A DNA stretch of 64,000 nucleotides. Source: an uncultured Lachnospiraceae bacterium (GTDB lineage: Bacteria; Bacillota; Clostridia; Lachnospirales; Lachnospiraceae). The position numbers were made by a program, and so were the translations under genes. Below the pieces are notes generated by a model. The model was not told the origin of the DNA, searched no databases, and saw nothing but the letters and a program-made list of their open reading frames with translations. Below are positions 33,221 through 42,794 of this stretch, one piece after another. The stretch is taken from NCBI GenBank assembly GCA_934401915.1, contig CAKRSV010000005.1:62001-126000 (forward strand). Direction: 5' to 3'. How positions within the stretch are numbered: position 1 is the stretch's first letter; the number at the start of each line of letters is the position of its first letter.

Positions 33221-34033
33221 TCAGCGGGACGCCTGCAGGATTGCCTCTGCCATGCGGATTGCCCGCACATTCTCCTTCACATCGTGCACACGCACATACG
33301 ATGCTCCCTTGAGCACCGCATACACCGTTGTCACCAGCGTTCCCTCCACGCGCTCCGAAGCCGGCAGATCCAGTGTCAGGCCGATGACCGACTTGCGGCT
33401 CGTCCCCAGAAGCACCGGGTAACCCAGTTCTTTGAGCCTGTCCAGACTGCCTATGATCTCCAGATTGTTTTCATAGGTCTTGCCAAAGCCGACGCCCGGA
33501 TCCAGCATGATATTTTCATCGCTTATCCCCGCTCTGTGGGCAATACGGATCGTTTCTCTGAGATCCTCCAGCACATCCTCCATGTAATTGTGGTAGTCCG
33601 GCTCTTTCCGGTTGTGCATCAGACAACACGGAACCTGTGCCCTGGCAATCACGTCCGCCAGCCGGTCGTCATACTTGAGTCCCCAAATGTCATTGATCAT
33701 GTCCGCGCCTGCCCGGATGCCGGCTTCCGCTACCGCCGACTTATAGGTATCCAGCGAAATTGGAATGTTAAATTCACTTTCAACTTTTTCTATTACAGGA
33801 ACTACCCGGCTGATTTCTTCCTCATCTGACAGCAGGGTGTACCCCGCTCTGGTGGATTCTCCTCCGATGTCAAGAATATCCATTCCTTCTCCGATCATTT
33901 CCTCCACATGCCGGAGCGCCTGATCCATCTCTGTGTATTTTCCTCCGTCCGAAAAGGAATCCGGCGTCACATTCAGGATCCCCATCACATAGGTATGCCC
34001 ACTGTCCTGAAACTCTCTCTGTCCTATTTTCAT
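33221..34033 (-). CDS. folP: Dihydropteroate synthase
   Basis: A 270-aa TIM-barrel enzyme that joins 6-hydroxymethyl-dihydropterin pyrophosphate with p-aminobenzoate, and is the sulfonamide target. The signatures MGILNVTPDSFSDGG, DIGGESTRAG, ISLDTYKS, INDIWG, LDPGVGFGKT and RVHDV are all present. Length is typical. It lies 4 nt downstream of folC and is probably translated with it. Confidence 0.96.
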   Translation of the reverse strand: MKIGQREFQDSGHTYVMGILNVTPDSFSDGGKYTEMDQALRHVEEMIGEGMDILDIGGESTRAGYTLLSDEEEISRVVPVIEKVESEFNIPISLDTYKSAVAEAGIRAGADMINDIWGLKYDDRLADVIARAQVPCCLMHNRKEPDYHNYMEDVLEDLRETIRIAHRAGISDENIMLDPGVGFGKTYENNLEIIGSLDRLKELGYPVLLGTSRKSVIGLTLDLPASERVEGTLVTTVYAVLKGASYVRVHDVKENVRAIRMAEAILQASR

Positions 34034-34037
34034 CTTC

Positions 34038-35366
34038 TTATATCCTCTCTATCCCATGATCGTCCCTGCGGATCGTATCTCGGTGTTCCACAACCTTCAT
34101 CAGTTCTCCGAGATACGACAACGAACCAAACGCCACGATCACGGCATCTTTCTCTCTGCTCGCGAGCAGGTAGGCGATCTCCACCGCCTCCGGCACGCTG
34201 TCCGCCACCGTCACATTTCCGTTGCACTCCCGCACGGCCTGCGCAAGTTCATAAGCCGGCATGGCTCTCTCCCGGATAGGCGGCGTTACAGTAATGATGT
34301 GCTCCGCCATATTACAAGTGTTATTTATTACTTTTTCATACTCCTTATCCTTCAGCATCCCCAGGATAAAGATCATTTTTTTCTCTGCAAAGTAGAATTG
34401 CAGGCTCTCTGCCAGCCTCCTGGACGCGTCCTCATTATGCGCTCCGTCCGCGATGAACAAAGGCTTTTTGCCGATCACAGAGAAACGTCCCGGCCAGCTT
34501 GTCAGCAGCAGTCCCCTGCGCAGCGCCTCCTCCTTGACCGGAAATCCTGCCTTTGCAAGCACCTGTATCGTCTCGACAGCCACCACCGCATTTTCAATCT
34601 GGAATTTTCCCAGCATGCTGATTTCCAGATTCTTATATCCCGCATAGGTAAAGCGCTGCTTCGTCACACCGTAGTATACCTGCTTCGCCCTCTCTGCATC
34701 CGCCGTATACAATTTACACTTTCGCAGCAGGGCAGCCTGCTTGAGGATCTTTGCAACCGCCGGATCCTGTCTTGCCGTGACGACATAACAGCGGTCTTTC
34801 ATAATTCCCGCCTTGACGAGCGCGATCTTCTCCAGCGTATCCCCCAGGATCGCCATGTGATCCATGCTGATCGACGCAAAGACCGCCGCCACCGTCGTCT
34901 TCACCACGTTCGTCGCATCCAATGCGCCGCCAAGTCCGGTCTCAAGCACCACGATGTCGCATTTCTTATCCAGAAAATAGAGAAAAGCGACCGCCGTTTC
35001 CACCTCAAACGGCGTCGGATGCGGTTTTCCCTCTGCCGCCATCGATTCTGCCGCCTCTTTCACCTGCTCCAGATATTTACAAAGCCCCGACTGCGTGATG
35101 AACCGGCCGTCAATCTGAAATCGCTCCCGGTAATCCGTGATCGTTGGCGAGAGGTATCTTCCCACGCGATACCCTGCCTCCTTGAGGATGGTAGACACAT
35201 AGGCCAGCACCGAACCCTTTCCGTTCGTCCCGGCGATATGTACAAACCGGAGTTCGTCCTGTGGATTTCCCAGCCGGCTGCAAAGCTCGCGCATGGAATC
35301 AAGCCCCAGAACACTCCCGTACTGCTGCAATTCTTCTATATATTCTGTCGCTTCCCTGTAATTCAT
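34038..35366 (-). CDS. folC: Folylpolyglutamate / dihydrofolate synthase
   Basis: A 442-aa Mur-ligase-like enzyme that adds glutamate to dihydropteroate and folates. The ATP-binding loop is HIAGTNGKGSVLAY, followed by the omega-loop-like YLSPTITDYRERFQ, ETGLGGALDATNVV and ASISMDHMAILG, and the C-terminal DGAHNEDASRR. It is the first gene of the folate operon. AGGACG lies upstream of the ATG, and the divergent gene at 35525 shares the 158-nt upstream region. Confidence 0.95.
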   Translation of the reverse strand: MNYREATEYIEELQQYGSVLGLDSMRELCSRLGNPQDELRFVHIAGTNGKGSVLAYVSTILKEAGYRVGRYLSPTITDYRERFQIDGRFITQSGLCKYLEQVKEAAESMAAEGKPHPTPFEVETAVAFLYFLDKKCDIVVLETGLGGALDATNVVKTTVAAVFASISMDHMAILGDTLEKIALVKAGIMKDRCYVVTARQDPAVAKILKQAALLRKCKLYTADAERAKQVYYGVTKQRFTYAGYKNLEISMLGKFQIENAVVAVETIQVLAKAGFPVKEEALRRGLLLTSWPGRFSVIGKKPLFIADGAHNEDASRRLAESLQFYFAEKKMIFILGMLKDKEYEKVINNTCNMAEHIITVTPPIRERAMPAYELAQAVRECNGNVTVADSVPEAVEIAYLLASREKDAVIVAFGSLSYLGELMKVVEHRDTIRRDDHGIERI

Positions 35367-35524
35367 TTTCCGTCCTTTCCGCTGGCTAGTATAAATCCGT
35401 TCTTCCCGCCCATACTATAAATAGATCTCCGGCAGATCCAGCGTTCTTCTGTCGGTATTTTGCCCGAATACGCCTGCCAGAACATCCGGTATCCCTGTCA
35501 TTTCCTATAGAAAAGAGGTTTTCT

Positions 35525-35932
35525 ATGAATCGATTCATTCACAACTTTATCCACTGCGGTCTGCTCGGCTGGTGCCTTGAGATCGTGTTCACCGCGTTTC
35601 ACGCTTTCCGCAGAAGAGATTTCCGGCTCGCCGGAACGACATCCATCTGGATGTTTCCGATCTATGGCATGGCAGCCTTTCTCGCTCCCATCAGCCGTCT
35701 TCTGAGGCGCTGCAATGCACTTTTCCGCGGCCTGGTGTACACCGTCATGATCTTCACCGGAGAGTACCTGACCGGTCTTTGGCTGACCAGACGCGATCTG
35801 TGTCCCTGGAATTACAAAAAAGCCAAATGGAATCTTGCCGGGATCATCCGCCTGGATTATGCACCCTGCTGGTTTATCTCCGGCCTGTTGTTTGAGCGTC
35901 TTCTGCGCGAGAATGACCAACAGACTTCCTAA
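35525..35932 (+). CDS. CmpB-like putative ABC-transporter permease, membrane protein
   Basis: A 135-aa membrane protein with about four helices, starting MNRFIHNFIHCGLLGWCLE and containing TSIWMFPIYGMAAF, GEYLTGL and WNLAGIIRLDYAPCWFISGL. This set of motifs marks the family often called putative ABC transporter permease (CmpB type); no ATPase partner is nearby and the real role is uncertain. Its 3' end overlaps the end of the convergent PH-domain gene by 4 nt. Confidence 0.75.
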   Translation: MNRFIHNFIHCGLLGWCLEIVFTAFHAFRRRDFRLAGTTSIWMFPIYGMAAFLAPISRLLRRCNALFRGLVYTVMIFTGEYLTGLWLTRRDLCPWNYKKAKWNLAGIIRLDYAPCWFISGLLFERLLRENDQQTS

Positions 35933-36363
35933 AACTCTCCGTCCTCAATATCCGCCGCATCTATGTTCAATGTGTTCATGGTACGCCGCTTTCTTCTCGC
36001 CTTTTCCGACGCATGAAGGATAAAATCTTTGATCTCCTTTGCATGCTTTACGTGTGTGATGAAAAGCTGCGGGTGCGTGTTGTCTCCCGTATAGCAGGCA
36101 ATCGTTCCTACCCCTACGAGCCGCTCTGCCAGTGTTGTAATCAGCTCCACATCCTGTACTTTATATAAATAACAGTCGTTTTCTTTTGTGCTCAGCAATC
36201 CCGTATTGATGGTGATGACCTCCTCATTGACTGTATATTTGGTGAAAGTGAACGGCAGACCCAAAAATAACCACCGTTTTCTTTCGATGTATTTCTTTTC
36301 CTCATCGGCTTCCTCCGTCTCCGGCGTCTGCTTCTCTAACAGTTCTTCTTTTTCCTTTTCCAT
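35929..36363 (-). CDS. PH-domain (bPH2/DUF304) protein
   Basis: A 144-aa cytoplasmic protein. A charged N-terminus (Glu-rich, 1-25) leads to a bacterial PH-like domain: YTVNEEVITINTGLLSTKEND, VQDVELITTLAERLVGVGTI and PQLFITHVKHAKEIKDFI. Unlike many bPH2 proteins it has no clear membrane helix. The function is unknown. The start is ATG 36363 with AAAGGATGG upstream; the frame reaches 36399 without support. Confidence 0.75.
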   Translation of the reverse strand: MEKEKEELLEKQTPETEEADEEKKYIERKRWLFLGLPFTFTKYTVNEEVITINTGLLSTKENDCYLYKVQDVELITTLAERLVGVGTIACYTGDNTHPQLFITHVKHAKEIKDFILHASEKARRKRRTMNTLNIDAADIEDGEF

Positions 36364-36446
36364 GTCCTTGCCATCCTTTCGTAAATTCGCTGTTTTCACT
36401 ATATCATACCCCCACTTTTTCTACAATCAAAAATGAAAATGTCATC

Positions 36447-36475
36447 TTGAATCCCCTCTGTCTTTATGATATGAT
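36447..36475 (+). promoter_or_regulatory. Nitroreductase promoter
   Basis: TTGAAT (36447-36452), 17 bp, TATGAT (36470-36475). Confidence 0.7.
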
Positions 36476-36528
36476 GTACAAGATATAGAGAAAAAACATC
36501 GGAATCACACAATAGGGAGGTATTTGAT

Positions 36529-37071
36529 ATGAATGCAAAAGACTGTATTCTTGGACGCAGAAGTATCCGCCGCTTTAAACCGGATCCGGTTCCACACGAC
36601 GTGCTGGAAGAGATCATTGAGCTTGCATCCTATGCGCCCAGCTGGAAGCACACACAGATCACCCGCTATATTGCTGTGGAGGGTGAATTAAAAAATCGGA
36701 TCGCCACGGAAGGCACTTCTATCTTTCCGGGAAATGGCAAAATTATAGATCAGGCACCTATGCTGATCGCTGTTACCGTTATCAAAAACCGCAGCGGCTT
36801 TGAACGCGATGGTTCCTACAGCACCGTCCGTAAGGATGGCTGGCAGATGTTTGACGCCGGCGTTGCTTCCCAGACCTTCTGTCTGGCAGCCTATGAAAAG
36901 GGAATCGGTTCCGTTATCATGGGGCTTTTCGATCAGGACACCGTGACGTCGCTCCTTTCCATTCCGGACGATCGGGAGCTCGTTGCTCTGATCCCTGTCG
37001 GATATCCCGATGAATCACCGGCGGCTCCCAAGAGAAAAGCAGTCAGCGACCTGCTGACCTATCAATCATAA
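36529..37071 (+). CDS. Nitroreductase-family flavoprotein
   Basis: A 180-aa FMN-dependent oxidoreductase. It opens with CILGRRSIRRF, the FMN phosphate-binding Arg motif, then APSWKHTQ, the AVTVIKN strand, and YEKGIGSVIMGLFD with the conserved ending IPVGYPDESP and KRK. Substrate is unknown; such enzymes reduce nitro compounds or quinones with NAD(P)H. GGGAGG lies upstream of the ATG. It is monocistronic between its own promoter and terminator. Confidence 0.9.
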   Translation: MNAKDCILGRRSIRRFKPDPVPHDVLEEIIELASYAPSWKHTQITRYIAVEGELKNRIATEGTSIFPGNGKIIDQAPMLIAVTVIKNRSGFERDGSYSTVRKDGWQMFDAGVASQTFCLAAYEKGIGSVIMGLFDQDTVTSLLSIPDDRELVALIPVGYPDESPAAPKRKAVSDLLTYQS

Positions 37072-37079
37072 TGACATAT

Positions 37080-37111
37080 AAAATAGAAGAGATCATTTCT
37101 CTTCTATTTTT
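37080..37111 (+). terminator. Nitroreductase terminator
   Basis: A 13-bp perfect stem (37080-37092 with 37098-37110), 5-nt loop, ending in TTTTT. Confidence 0.85.
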
Positions 37112-37226
37112 ATGGAAATAGAACGGTACGGAAGAAGCACTCCGCACCGGACACCGGAGACGGGAATCGACCCACGCGCACCGGACACCCGCTCTCCATG
37201 AATCGTGCGCAGAAATGAGAAAATCC

Positions 37227-38144
37227 ATGAGACACTTAATGAACCCTCTTGATTTCTCTGTAGAAGAACTGGATACACTTTTCCAGCTTGCCTCAGACAT
37301 TGAGACCAATCCGGAGAAATATGCACATGCCTGCGAAGGCAAAAAACTCGCCACCTGCTTCTATGAACCAAGCACAAGAACGCGGCTTAGCTTTGAAGCG
37401 GCCATGCTGAATCTTGGCGGTAAAGTTCTCGGCTTTTCCGATGCGGGCAGTTCTTCCGCATCCAAGGGAGAAAGCGTATCCGACACCATCCGCATCATCT
37501 CCTGCTATGCCGATATCTGCGCCATGCGCCACCCCAAGGAGGGCGCGCCTATGGTAGCAGCCAGTCACTCCCGTATCCCGGTGATCAATGCAGGCGACGG
37601 CGGACACCAGCATCCCACACAGACTCTGACCGACCTTCTTACCATCCGCTCTCTGAAAGGTCGTCTGGGCGACTTTACGATCGGTCTGTGCGGCGATCTG
37701 AAATTTGGCAGAACTGTCCACTCCCTGATCAACGCGCTGATCCGCTATCCCAATATCCACTTTATCTTCATCTCCCCGCCGGAGCTGAAGGTCCCCGACT
37801 ACATCACGGATATGCTTTCTGAAAAGCAGATTCCCTACAAGGAAGTGATCCGTCTCGAGGACTGTATGCCGGAGCTGGATCTACTCTATATGACCAGAGT
37901 CCAGAAAGAACGTTTCTTCAACGAAGAAGATTATGTCCGTCTGAAAGATTTTTATGTCCTGAACAAGGAAAAGCTCGTCGCCGCCAAGCCGGATATGCTG
38001 GTGCTGCATCCCCTTCCCCGTGTCAATGAGATTTCGGTAGAGGTCGACGATGATCCGCGCGCCGTATACTTCCGTCAGGCGCAGTACGGCGTGTATGTGC
38101 GTATGGCGCTCATCCTCACCCTGCTGGGGATCACCGTTTCCTAA
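37227..38144 (+). CDS. pyrB: Aspartate carbamoyltransferase catalytic subunit
   Basis: A 305-aa ATCase catalytic chain. Carbamoyl-phosphate binding is shown by [12 protein letters not shown], then [20 protein letters not shown] and [10 protein letters not shown]. It forms carbamoyl-aspartate in pyrimidine synthesis. The start is uncertain between ATG 37215 and 37227; [10 protein letters not shown] at 37227 fits the family better, though both ribosome sites are weak. About 143 nt of GC-rich upstream DNA holds a 13-bp direct repeat but no PyrR attenuator that I can recognise. pyrI follows after 79 nt. Confidence 0.95.
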   Translation: MRHLMNPLDFSVEELDTLFQLASDIETNPEKYAHACEGKKLATCFYEPSTRTRLSFEAAMLNLGGKVLGFSDAGSSSASKGESVSDTIRIISCYADICAMRHPKEGAPMVAASHSRIPVINAGDGGHQHPTQTLTDLLTIRSLKGRLGDFTIGLCGDLKFGRTVHSLINALIRYPNIHFIFISPPELKVPDYITDMLSEKQIPYKEVIRLEDCMPELDLLYMTRVQKERFFNEEDYVRLKDFYVLNKEKLVAAKPDMLVLHPLPRVNEISVEVDDDPRAVYFRQAQYGVYVRMALILTLLGITVS

Positions 38145-38223
38145 AAAGGGAATTATCTCCACTACATACGAGCAATTTCCATGAAAATGTGCGCAGACTG
38201 GCTGCGCAGAAATGAGGCATCCT

Positions 38224-38664
38224 ATGTTAAATGTTGGTAAAATTGAAGAGGGTTTCGTGCTGGATCATATCGCTGCCGGCAAGAGCCTTTCCATCTATCA
38301 TCACCTGCAGCTCGACAAGCTCGACTGCACCGTGGCAATCATCAAAAATGCCCGCAGCAACAAGATGGGCAAAAAGGACATTCTCAAGGTAGAATGTGAT
38401 ATCAATATGCTGGATCTGGACATCCTCGCCTTTCTCGACCACAACATCACCGTCAACGTCATCAAAGACGGCGAGATCGTGGACAAGAAGGAACTGGTGC
38501 TCCCCAAAGAGATCCGGAACGTCATCAAATGCAAGAATCCCCGCTGCATCACCTCGATCGAGCAGGGTCTTCCCCACGTTTTCGTCCTTTCCGATGAAAA
38601 GAAGGAGATCTACCGCTGCAAATACTGCGAAGAGCGTGCGGCTGATTTTTCCAAATGGATCTAA
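38224..38664 (+). CDS. pyrI: Aspartate carbamoyltransferase regulatory subunit
   Basis: A 146-aa PyrI chain, which binds nucleotide effectors and holds catalytic trimers together. The N-terminal allosteric domain contains CTVAIIKNARSNKMGKKD; the C-terminal zinc domain has Cys pairs in CKNPRC and CKYCEE. The start is ATG 38224, 6 nt after GAGG; an ATG 12 nt earlier is in frame. A 7-bp hairpin, TGCGCAGACTGGCTGCGCA, lies just before it in the pyrB-pyrI gap. Confidence 0.95.
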   Translation: MLNVGKIEEGFVLDHIAAGKSLSIYHHLQLDKLDCTVAIIKNARSNKMGKKDILKVECDINMLDLDILAFLDHNITVNVIKDGEIVDKKELVLPKEIRNVIKCKNPRCITSIEQGLPHVFVLSDEKKEIYRCKYCEERAADFSKWI

Positions 38665-38667
38665 ACA

Positions 38668-38709
38668 AAAAATCCCGGAAATCCATAACAGATTTCCGGG
38701 TTATTTTTT
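38668..38709. terminator. Bidirectional terminator between pyrI and pnp
   Basis: CCCGGAAATC (38674-38683) pairs with GATTTCCGGG (38691-38700), with A and T runs on both sides, serving the convergent pyrBI and pnp units. Confidence 0.9.
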
Positions 38710-38744
38710 GTACTAAAATATTTCTTACTCTATGACAGGCTAAA

Positions 38745-40835
38745 TTATACCTGCGCAACATCCTTCATGGAGAAGCTGATCCTGCCCATCTTGTCCTTGC
38801 CAAGACATACGACGGTTACCTCATCGCCAAGTGTCAGGACGTCCTCAACATGGTTGATTCTTTCCTTCGCGATCTTGGAGATGTGAACCATTCCCTCTTT
38901 TCCGGGAGCAAACTCGATAAACGCGCCAAACTCCTTGATGCTGACAACTTTACCCTTAAAGATCTGACCTTCCTCAAAATCGGTCGTGATCATCTTGATC
39001 ATCTCTACCGCCTTGTCCATCATCTCCTGCTCTGTGCCGCATACGGAAACCTGTCCGTCATCTGTAATGTCGATCTTAACGCCGGTACGGGCAATGATCT
39101 CATTGATGGTCTTTCCTCTCTGTCCGACCACATCACCGATCTTGTCGGGATCGATCTGGATAGAAATGATCTTCGGTGCATATTTGCCAACCTCTTTACG
39201 AGGTGCTGCAATGGCAGGAACCATACAGTTCGCCATAATAAACTCTCTTGCGTCACGGCATCTTGCGATCGCACCTTCCACGATCGGTCTGGTCAAACCG
39301 TGAATCTTGATATCCATCTGGATTGCCGTGATTCCGTCGTGTGTACCGGTTACCTTGAAGTCCATATCTCCGAAGAAGTCCTCAAGTCCCTGAATATCTG
39401 TCAGCAGAACGAAATCGTCGTCGGTATCACCGGTTACCAGTCCGCAGGAAATACCTGCTACCATTTTCTTGATCGGAACGCCGGCTGCCATCAGCGACAT
39501 ACAGGATGCACAGGTGGACGCCATCGATGTTGATCCGTTGGACTCAAATGTCTCCGATACGGTACGGATCGCATACGGGAACTCTTCCTCGGAAGGAAGT
39601 ACCGGAAGCAGTGCTCTCTCTGCGAGTGCTCCGTGTCCGATCTCTCTACGTCCCGGTCCACGGCTAACCTTCGTCTCTCCTACGGAATAAGACGGGAAGT
39701 TGTAGTGGTGCATATATCTCTTGGAAGTAATGTTCTCATCCAGTCCGTCAACCTTCTGTACCTCGGAAAGCGGAGCCAGTGTACATACGTTACAGATCTG
39801 TGTCTGTCCACGGGTGAACATTGCGGAACCATGCACGCGGGGGATAATATCCACTTCCGCTGCCAGCGGTCTGATCTGGTCGAGTGCACGGCCATCCGGA
39901 CGCTTGTGATCCTTGAGGATCATCTTACGAACGGTCTTTTTCTGATATTGATATACTGCCTCGCCAAGTACGGCAAGATACTCTTCGTTGTCTGCAAAAG
40001 CCTCTTCCAGCTTTGCGGTCACATTCTTGATATTTTCTTCACGAACCTGCTTTTCATCAGTGAAAACGGCTGTCTCCATCTCTTCAGGTGTGACGATCTT
40101 CTTCATATCCTCAAACATCTGTGCCGGGATTGCGCAGCTCTCATAAGAGTGCTTCGGCTTACCAACCTCAGCTACGATCTTGTTGATGAACTCAATGATC
40201 GTCTGGTTTACCTCATGCGCCTTGTAGATCGCTTCGATCATCTTAGGCTCCGGTACTTCGTTCGCACCGGCCTCGATCATAATAACCTTCTCTGCTGTGG
40301 AGGCTACTGTCATCTTCAGATCGCCCTTATCCCACTGGATCTGGGAAGGATTCACGATCAGCTCTCCGTCTACCATACCGATCTGCGTCATAGCACAGGG
40401 ACCATCAAATGGAATATCAGAGATACAGGTTGCGATCGCGGTTCCGATCATGGCAACCAGCTCCGGACGGCACTCCGGATCAACGCTCATAACCATATTG
40501 TTCAGGGTTACGTCGTTTCTGTAATCCTTTGGGAACAGCGGACGCATCGGTCTGTCGATCACACGGCTCGTAAGAACTGCGTTCTCGGACGCTTTTCCCT
40601 CTCTCTTGTTAAAACCGCCGGGAATCTTTCCAACGGCGTACAGCTTTTCTTCATACTCAACGCTGCAAGGGAAGAAATCGATTCCATCCCTCGGCTTGTC
40701 TGATGCGGTCGCTGTAGAAAGAACGGTTGTCTCACCGTACTGCATGAACGCGCATCCGTTTGCCTGCTTTCCGACTCTTCCGATATCTACACGAAGGGTA
40801 CGGCCGGCAAGTTCCATGGTGTAACTTTTGTACAT
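38745..40835 (-). CDS. pnp: Polynucleotide phosphorylase
   Basis: A 696-aa PNPase, a 3'-5' phosphorolytic exoribonuclease of the RNA degradation machinery. Two RNase PH domains are visible: the first with GGFNKREGKASE and DRPMRPLF, the second with HGSAMFTRGQTQ and the catalytic SNGSTSMASTC. The KH domain is near 550-610 (DVVGQRGKTINEI), and the C-terminal S1 domain has GAFIEFAPGKEGMVHISKI. Length is standard. It follows rpsO, the usual arrangement, after a 234-nt leader with an rpsO terminator. Confidence 0.97.
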   Translation of the reverse strand: MYKSYTMELAGRTLRVDIGRVGKQANGCAFMQYGETTVLSTATASDKPRDGIDFFPCSVEYEEKLYAVGKIPGGFNKREGKASENAVLTSRVIDRPMRPLFPKDYRNDVTLNNMVMSVDPECRPELVAMIGTAIATCISDIPFDGPCAMTQIGMVDGELIVNPSQIQWDKGDLKMTVASTAEKVIMIEAGANEVPEPKMIEAIYKAHEVNQTIIEFINKIVAEVGKPKHSYESCAIPAQMFEDMKKIVTPEEMETAVFTDEKQVREENIKNVTAKLEEAFADNEEYLAVLGEAVYQYQKKTVRKMILKDHKRPDGRALDQIRPLAAEVDIIPRVHGSAMFTRGQTQICNVCTLAPLSEVQKVDGLDENITSKRYMHHYNFPSYSVGETKVSRGPGRREIGHGALAERALLPVLPSEEEFPYAIRTVSETFESNGSTSMASTCASCMSLMAAGVPIKKMVAGISCGLVTGDTDDDFVLLTDIQGLEDFFGDMDFKVTGTHDGITAIQMDIKIHGLTRPIVEGAIARCRDAREFIMANCMVPAIAAPRKEVGKYAPKIISIQIDPDKIGDVVGQRGKTINEIIARTGVKIDITDDGQVSVCGTEQEMMDKAVEMIKMITTDFEEGQIFKGKVVSIKEFGAFIEFAPGKEGMVHISKIAKERINHVEDVLTLGDEVTVVCLGKDKMGRISFSMKDVAQV

Positions 40836-41012
40836 AATCTTCTCTCCTTTACTGATTCTTTTCTTTGATTCCTTTTGCCCGAATGTTCAAGGTAGAAGAT
40901 GCCGAAACTACAGATACAGCCACAAATTTCTTCTTCGTCCATTTGCAGATATAGCTGTGGTCTCGGATGCCTCTTCCACCCCGCATACCAGCAGTTGCAA
41001 CACATTAACAAA

Positions 41013-41056
41013 AGGGTGGGTAATGCCAGACATCGGTCCGCCTTTACGCCCACCCT
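41013..41056 (-). terminator. rpsO terminator / pnp leader hairpin
   Basis: On the minus strand AGGGTGGG (41049-41056) pairs with CCCACCCT (41013-41020), then TTTTG. Readthrough would feed pnp; the rest of the leader (40836-41012) shows no gene. Confidence 0.7.
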
Positions 41057-41069
41057 GTTATTTTGTGTC

Positions 41070-41336
41070 TTACTTACGAAGACCGAGCTTTTCGATCAGT
41101 GCACGATATCTTTCGATATCCTTATCCTTGAGGTATGAAAGAAGTCCACGTCTCTGACCTACCATCTTCAGAAGTCCTCTTCTGGAATGATGATCCTTCG
41201 GGTTCTCTTTCAGATGCTCTGTAAGCTCCTGGATTCTTGCTGTCAGAACGGCAACCTGTACCTCCGGTGAACCGGTATCGCCAGGTGTTCTTGCATACTC
41301 ATTGATAATTGCTGTTTTCTTTTCCTTCGAAATCAT
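41070..41336 (-). CDS. rpsO: 30S ribosomal protein S15
   Basis: An 88-aa S15 with the family features [34 protein letters not shown] and [15 protein letters not shown]. It binds 16S rRNA helices in early 30S assembly. AAAGGAG precedes the ATG. The 150-nt upstream leader can form several stems (for example GAGGAAACCCCTC and GGGATGGGAGACTCCAACCC), compatible with S15 feedback on its own mRNA, which is known for the family but not shown here. Confidence 0.97.
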   Translation of the reverse strand: MISKEKKTAIINEYARTPGDTGSPEVQVAVLTARIQELTEHLKENPKDHHSRRGLLKMVGQRRGLLSYLKDKDIERYRALIEKLGLRK

Positions 41337-41500
41337 TGTTTCTCCTTTCCTGTAGAGGGGTTTCCTCTCAATCGCCTGACACTAAGCATGGGTTGGAGTC
41401 TCCCATCCCGAGCATCGGCTAAAATCATACTTTGTAATTTTAACACAATCCCCTTGCCTTGTAAAGCAGGAATTCTGGAATTTCCGTCATCCGGTGTGCT

Positions 41501-42661
41501 CTAATCGTTCAGGATCCTGACTGCCTTGACCGGCGTCCGGTAAGATACATTGGAAATCTTGATTCCCGTCTTGGGACTGCTGGCGTGGATCACCTGACCG
41601 CCGCCGATGTAGATCGCCACATGGTTGATCCGGCTTCCTTTGCCATAAAAGATCAGATCGCCCGGCTGTGCCTCCGACACGCTGATCTTGGTTCCGCAGT
41701 TCGCCTGTGCTACCGAGTGATGCGGCAGGCTGATTCCATACTTCTTGAATACGCTAAGCACAAAGCCGGAACAGTCCGCACCGTTTGTCAGGCTCGTACC
41801 GCCCCATACGTACGGATTTCCGAGAAATTCCTTCGCATACTGGCAAAGGTCTACCCGCACATCCGACACGCCCTGTCCATACAGAAGCTCCGTCATGGTC
41901 ACCGCCGTCGACAACTCTGAGCTGACGTCCACATAATCTGCCGAGACGAAAACCTCTTCGTCATCCAGATATACGCGCACCCAGTCGCCCTCTACGTCTG
42001 CAACCTCCAGCTCTTCTCCGTTCGGCACCATCGTGATAACCTCAGAATCGGTGTTCGCCTCCGCGCGCACCTTCAGGCTGTCCGTCGTCACGGTCGCCAT
42101 CGTCGTTGCAAGCTCCTGCGCTTTATGGATCGCTGAAATACCGGTCAGCAGATAATCGCAGCTCACATAGCCCTCTACCTTTCCGGACTGGATATGCGCC
42201 CATGTTCCGTCCTCGTCCAGCACTTCGCACGCCGCGTCCTTCGGCAGCTTTCCGACCAGCTTGCCCTCCTGATCTGCCACAGCGCGAATGTTCAGATTTC
42301 CCTTTTCGACATCCGCGATCCCCAGGTTTGTGTAACCCCAGTTCGCGTTCTTTCCCTTTTCGTATGCCTGCGCATACTCTTCTGCCGTCTTGTTGGCGCT
42401 GAGGATCGCGTTTGCGCCCACCGGCTCACCCAGCACATCCTGCACCTTCTCTTTATTCTCTGTGGATGTCTCTGTATTCAAAATGTCAAACTGTCCGCCC
42501 GGCACCTGCTCCGTCTTCTCTTCCGTTGTCTGCTCCTCCTCGGAGGTATTCTGCGAGATGCTCTCCAGAAGGGACGGTGCTTTCGCCTGCACCGGGATCG
42601 CAGTAAACAGCATGGCGCTGCAGCCGGCAAGCAGACACAAAACCTTTAATCTCTTCATCAT
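41501..42661 (-). CDS. Secreted SH3-domain NlpC/P60 peptidoglycan hydrolase
   Basis: A 386-aa exported enzyme. A signal peptide (1-26, KVLCLLAGCSAMLFTAIPVQA) is followed by a Glu/Thr-rich linker, two bacterial SH3 domains (about 115-170 with LNIRAVADQEGKLVG, and 190-245 with LKVRAEANTDSEVI) and an NlpC/P60 domain (270-386) with the catalytic Cys in NGADCSGFV, His in RINHVAIYIG and a third residue in VIHASSP. It cleaves peptide stems of the cell wall. It starts with ATGATG; either is possible. It lies between ribF and rpsO with its own promoter. Confidence 0.93.
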   Translation of the reverse strand: MMKRLKVLCLLAGCSAMLFTAIPVQAKAPSLLESISQNTSEEEQTTEEKTEQVPGGQFDILNTETSTENKEKVQDVLGEPVGANAILSANKTAEEYAQAYEKGKNANWGYTNLGIADVEKGNLNIRAVADQEGKLVGKLPKDAACEVLDEDGTWAHIQSGKVEGYVSCDYLLTGISAIHKAQELATTMATVTTDSLKVRAEANTDSEVITMVPNGEELEVADVEGDWVRVYLDDEEVFVSADYVDVSSELSTAVTMTELLYGQGVSDVRVDLCQYAKEFLGNPYVWGGTSLTNGADCSGFVLSVFKKYGISLPHHSVAQANCGTKISVSEAQPGDLIFYGKGSRINHVAIYIGGGQVIHASSPKTGIKISNVSYRTPVKAVRILND

Positions 42662-42731
42662 TCCTCATCCATTTCTGTTCATAACGAGTTCGTAATTCAT
42701 TTGTAATAATTCCGTAACAATTACATGCTCC

Positions 42732-42760
42732 ATTATAACAAAGCGACGAAAGTCTGTCAA
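42732..42760 (-). promoter_or_regulatory. Promoter of the NlpC/P60 gene
   Basis: On the minus strand TTGACA (42755-42760), 17 bp, TATAAT (42732-42737): full consensus, about 70 nt before the start. Confidence 0.85.
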
Positions 42761-42794
42761 GAAAACACCCCTGTGTTCACACACACTTCACAGT

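Noticed and set aside
34056..35420. 454-codon + strand frame opposite folC
   Set aside because: Shadow of the folylpolyglutamate synthase gene; composition is unlike a protein.
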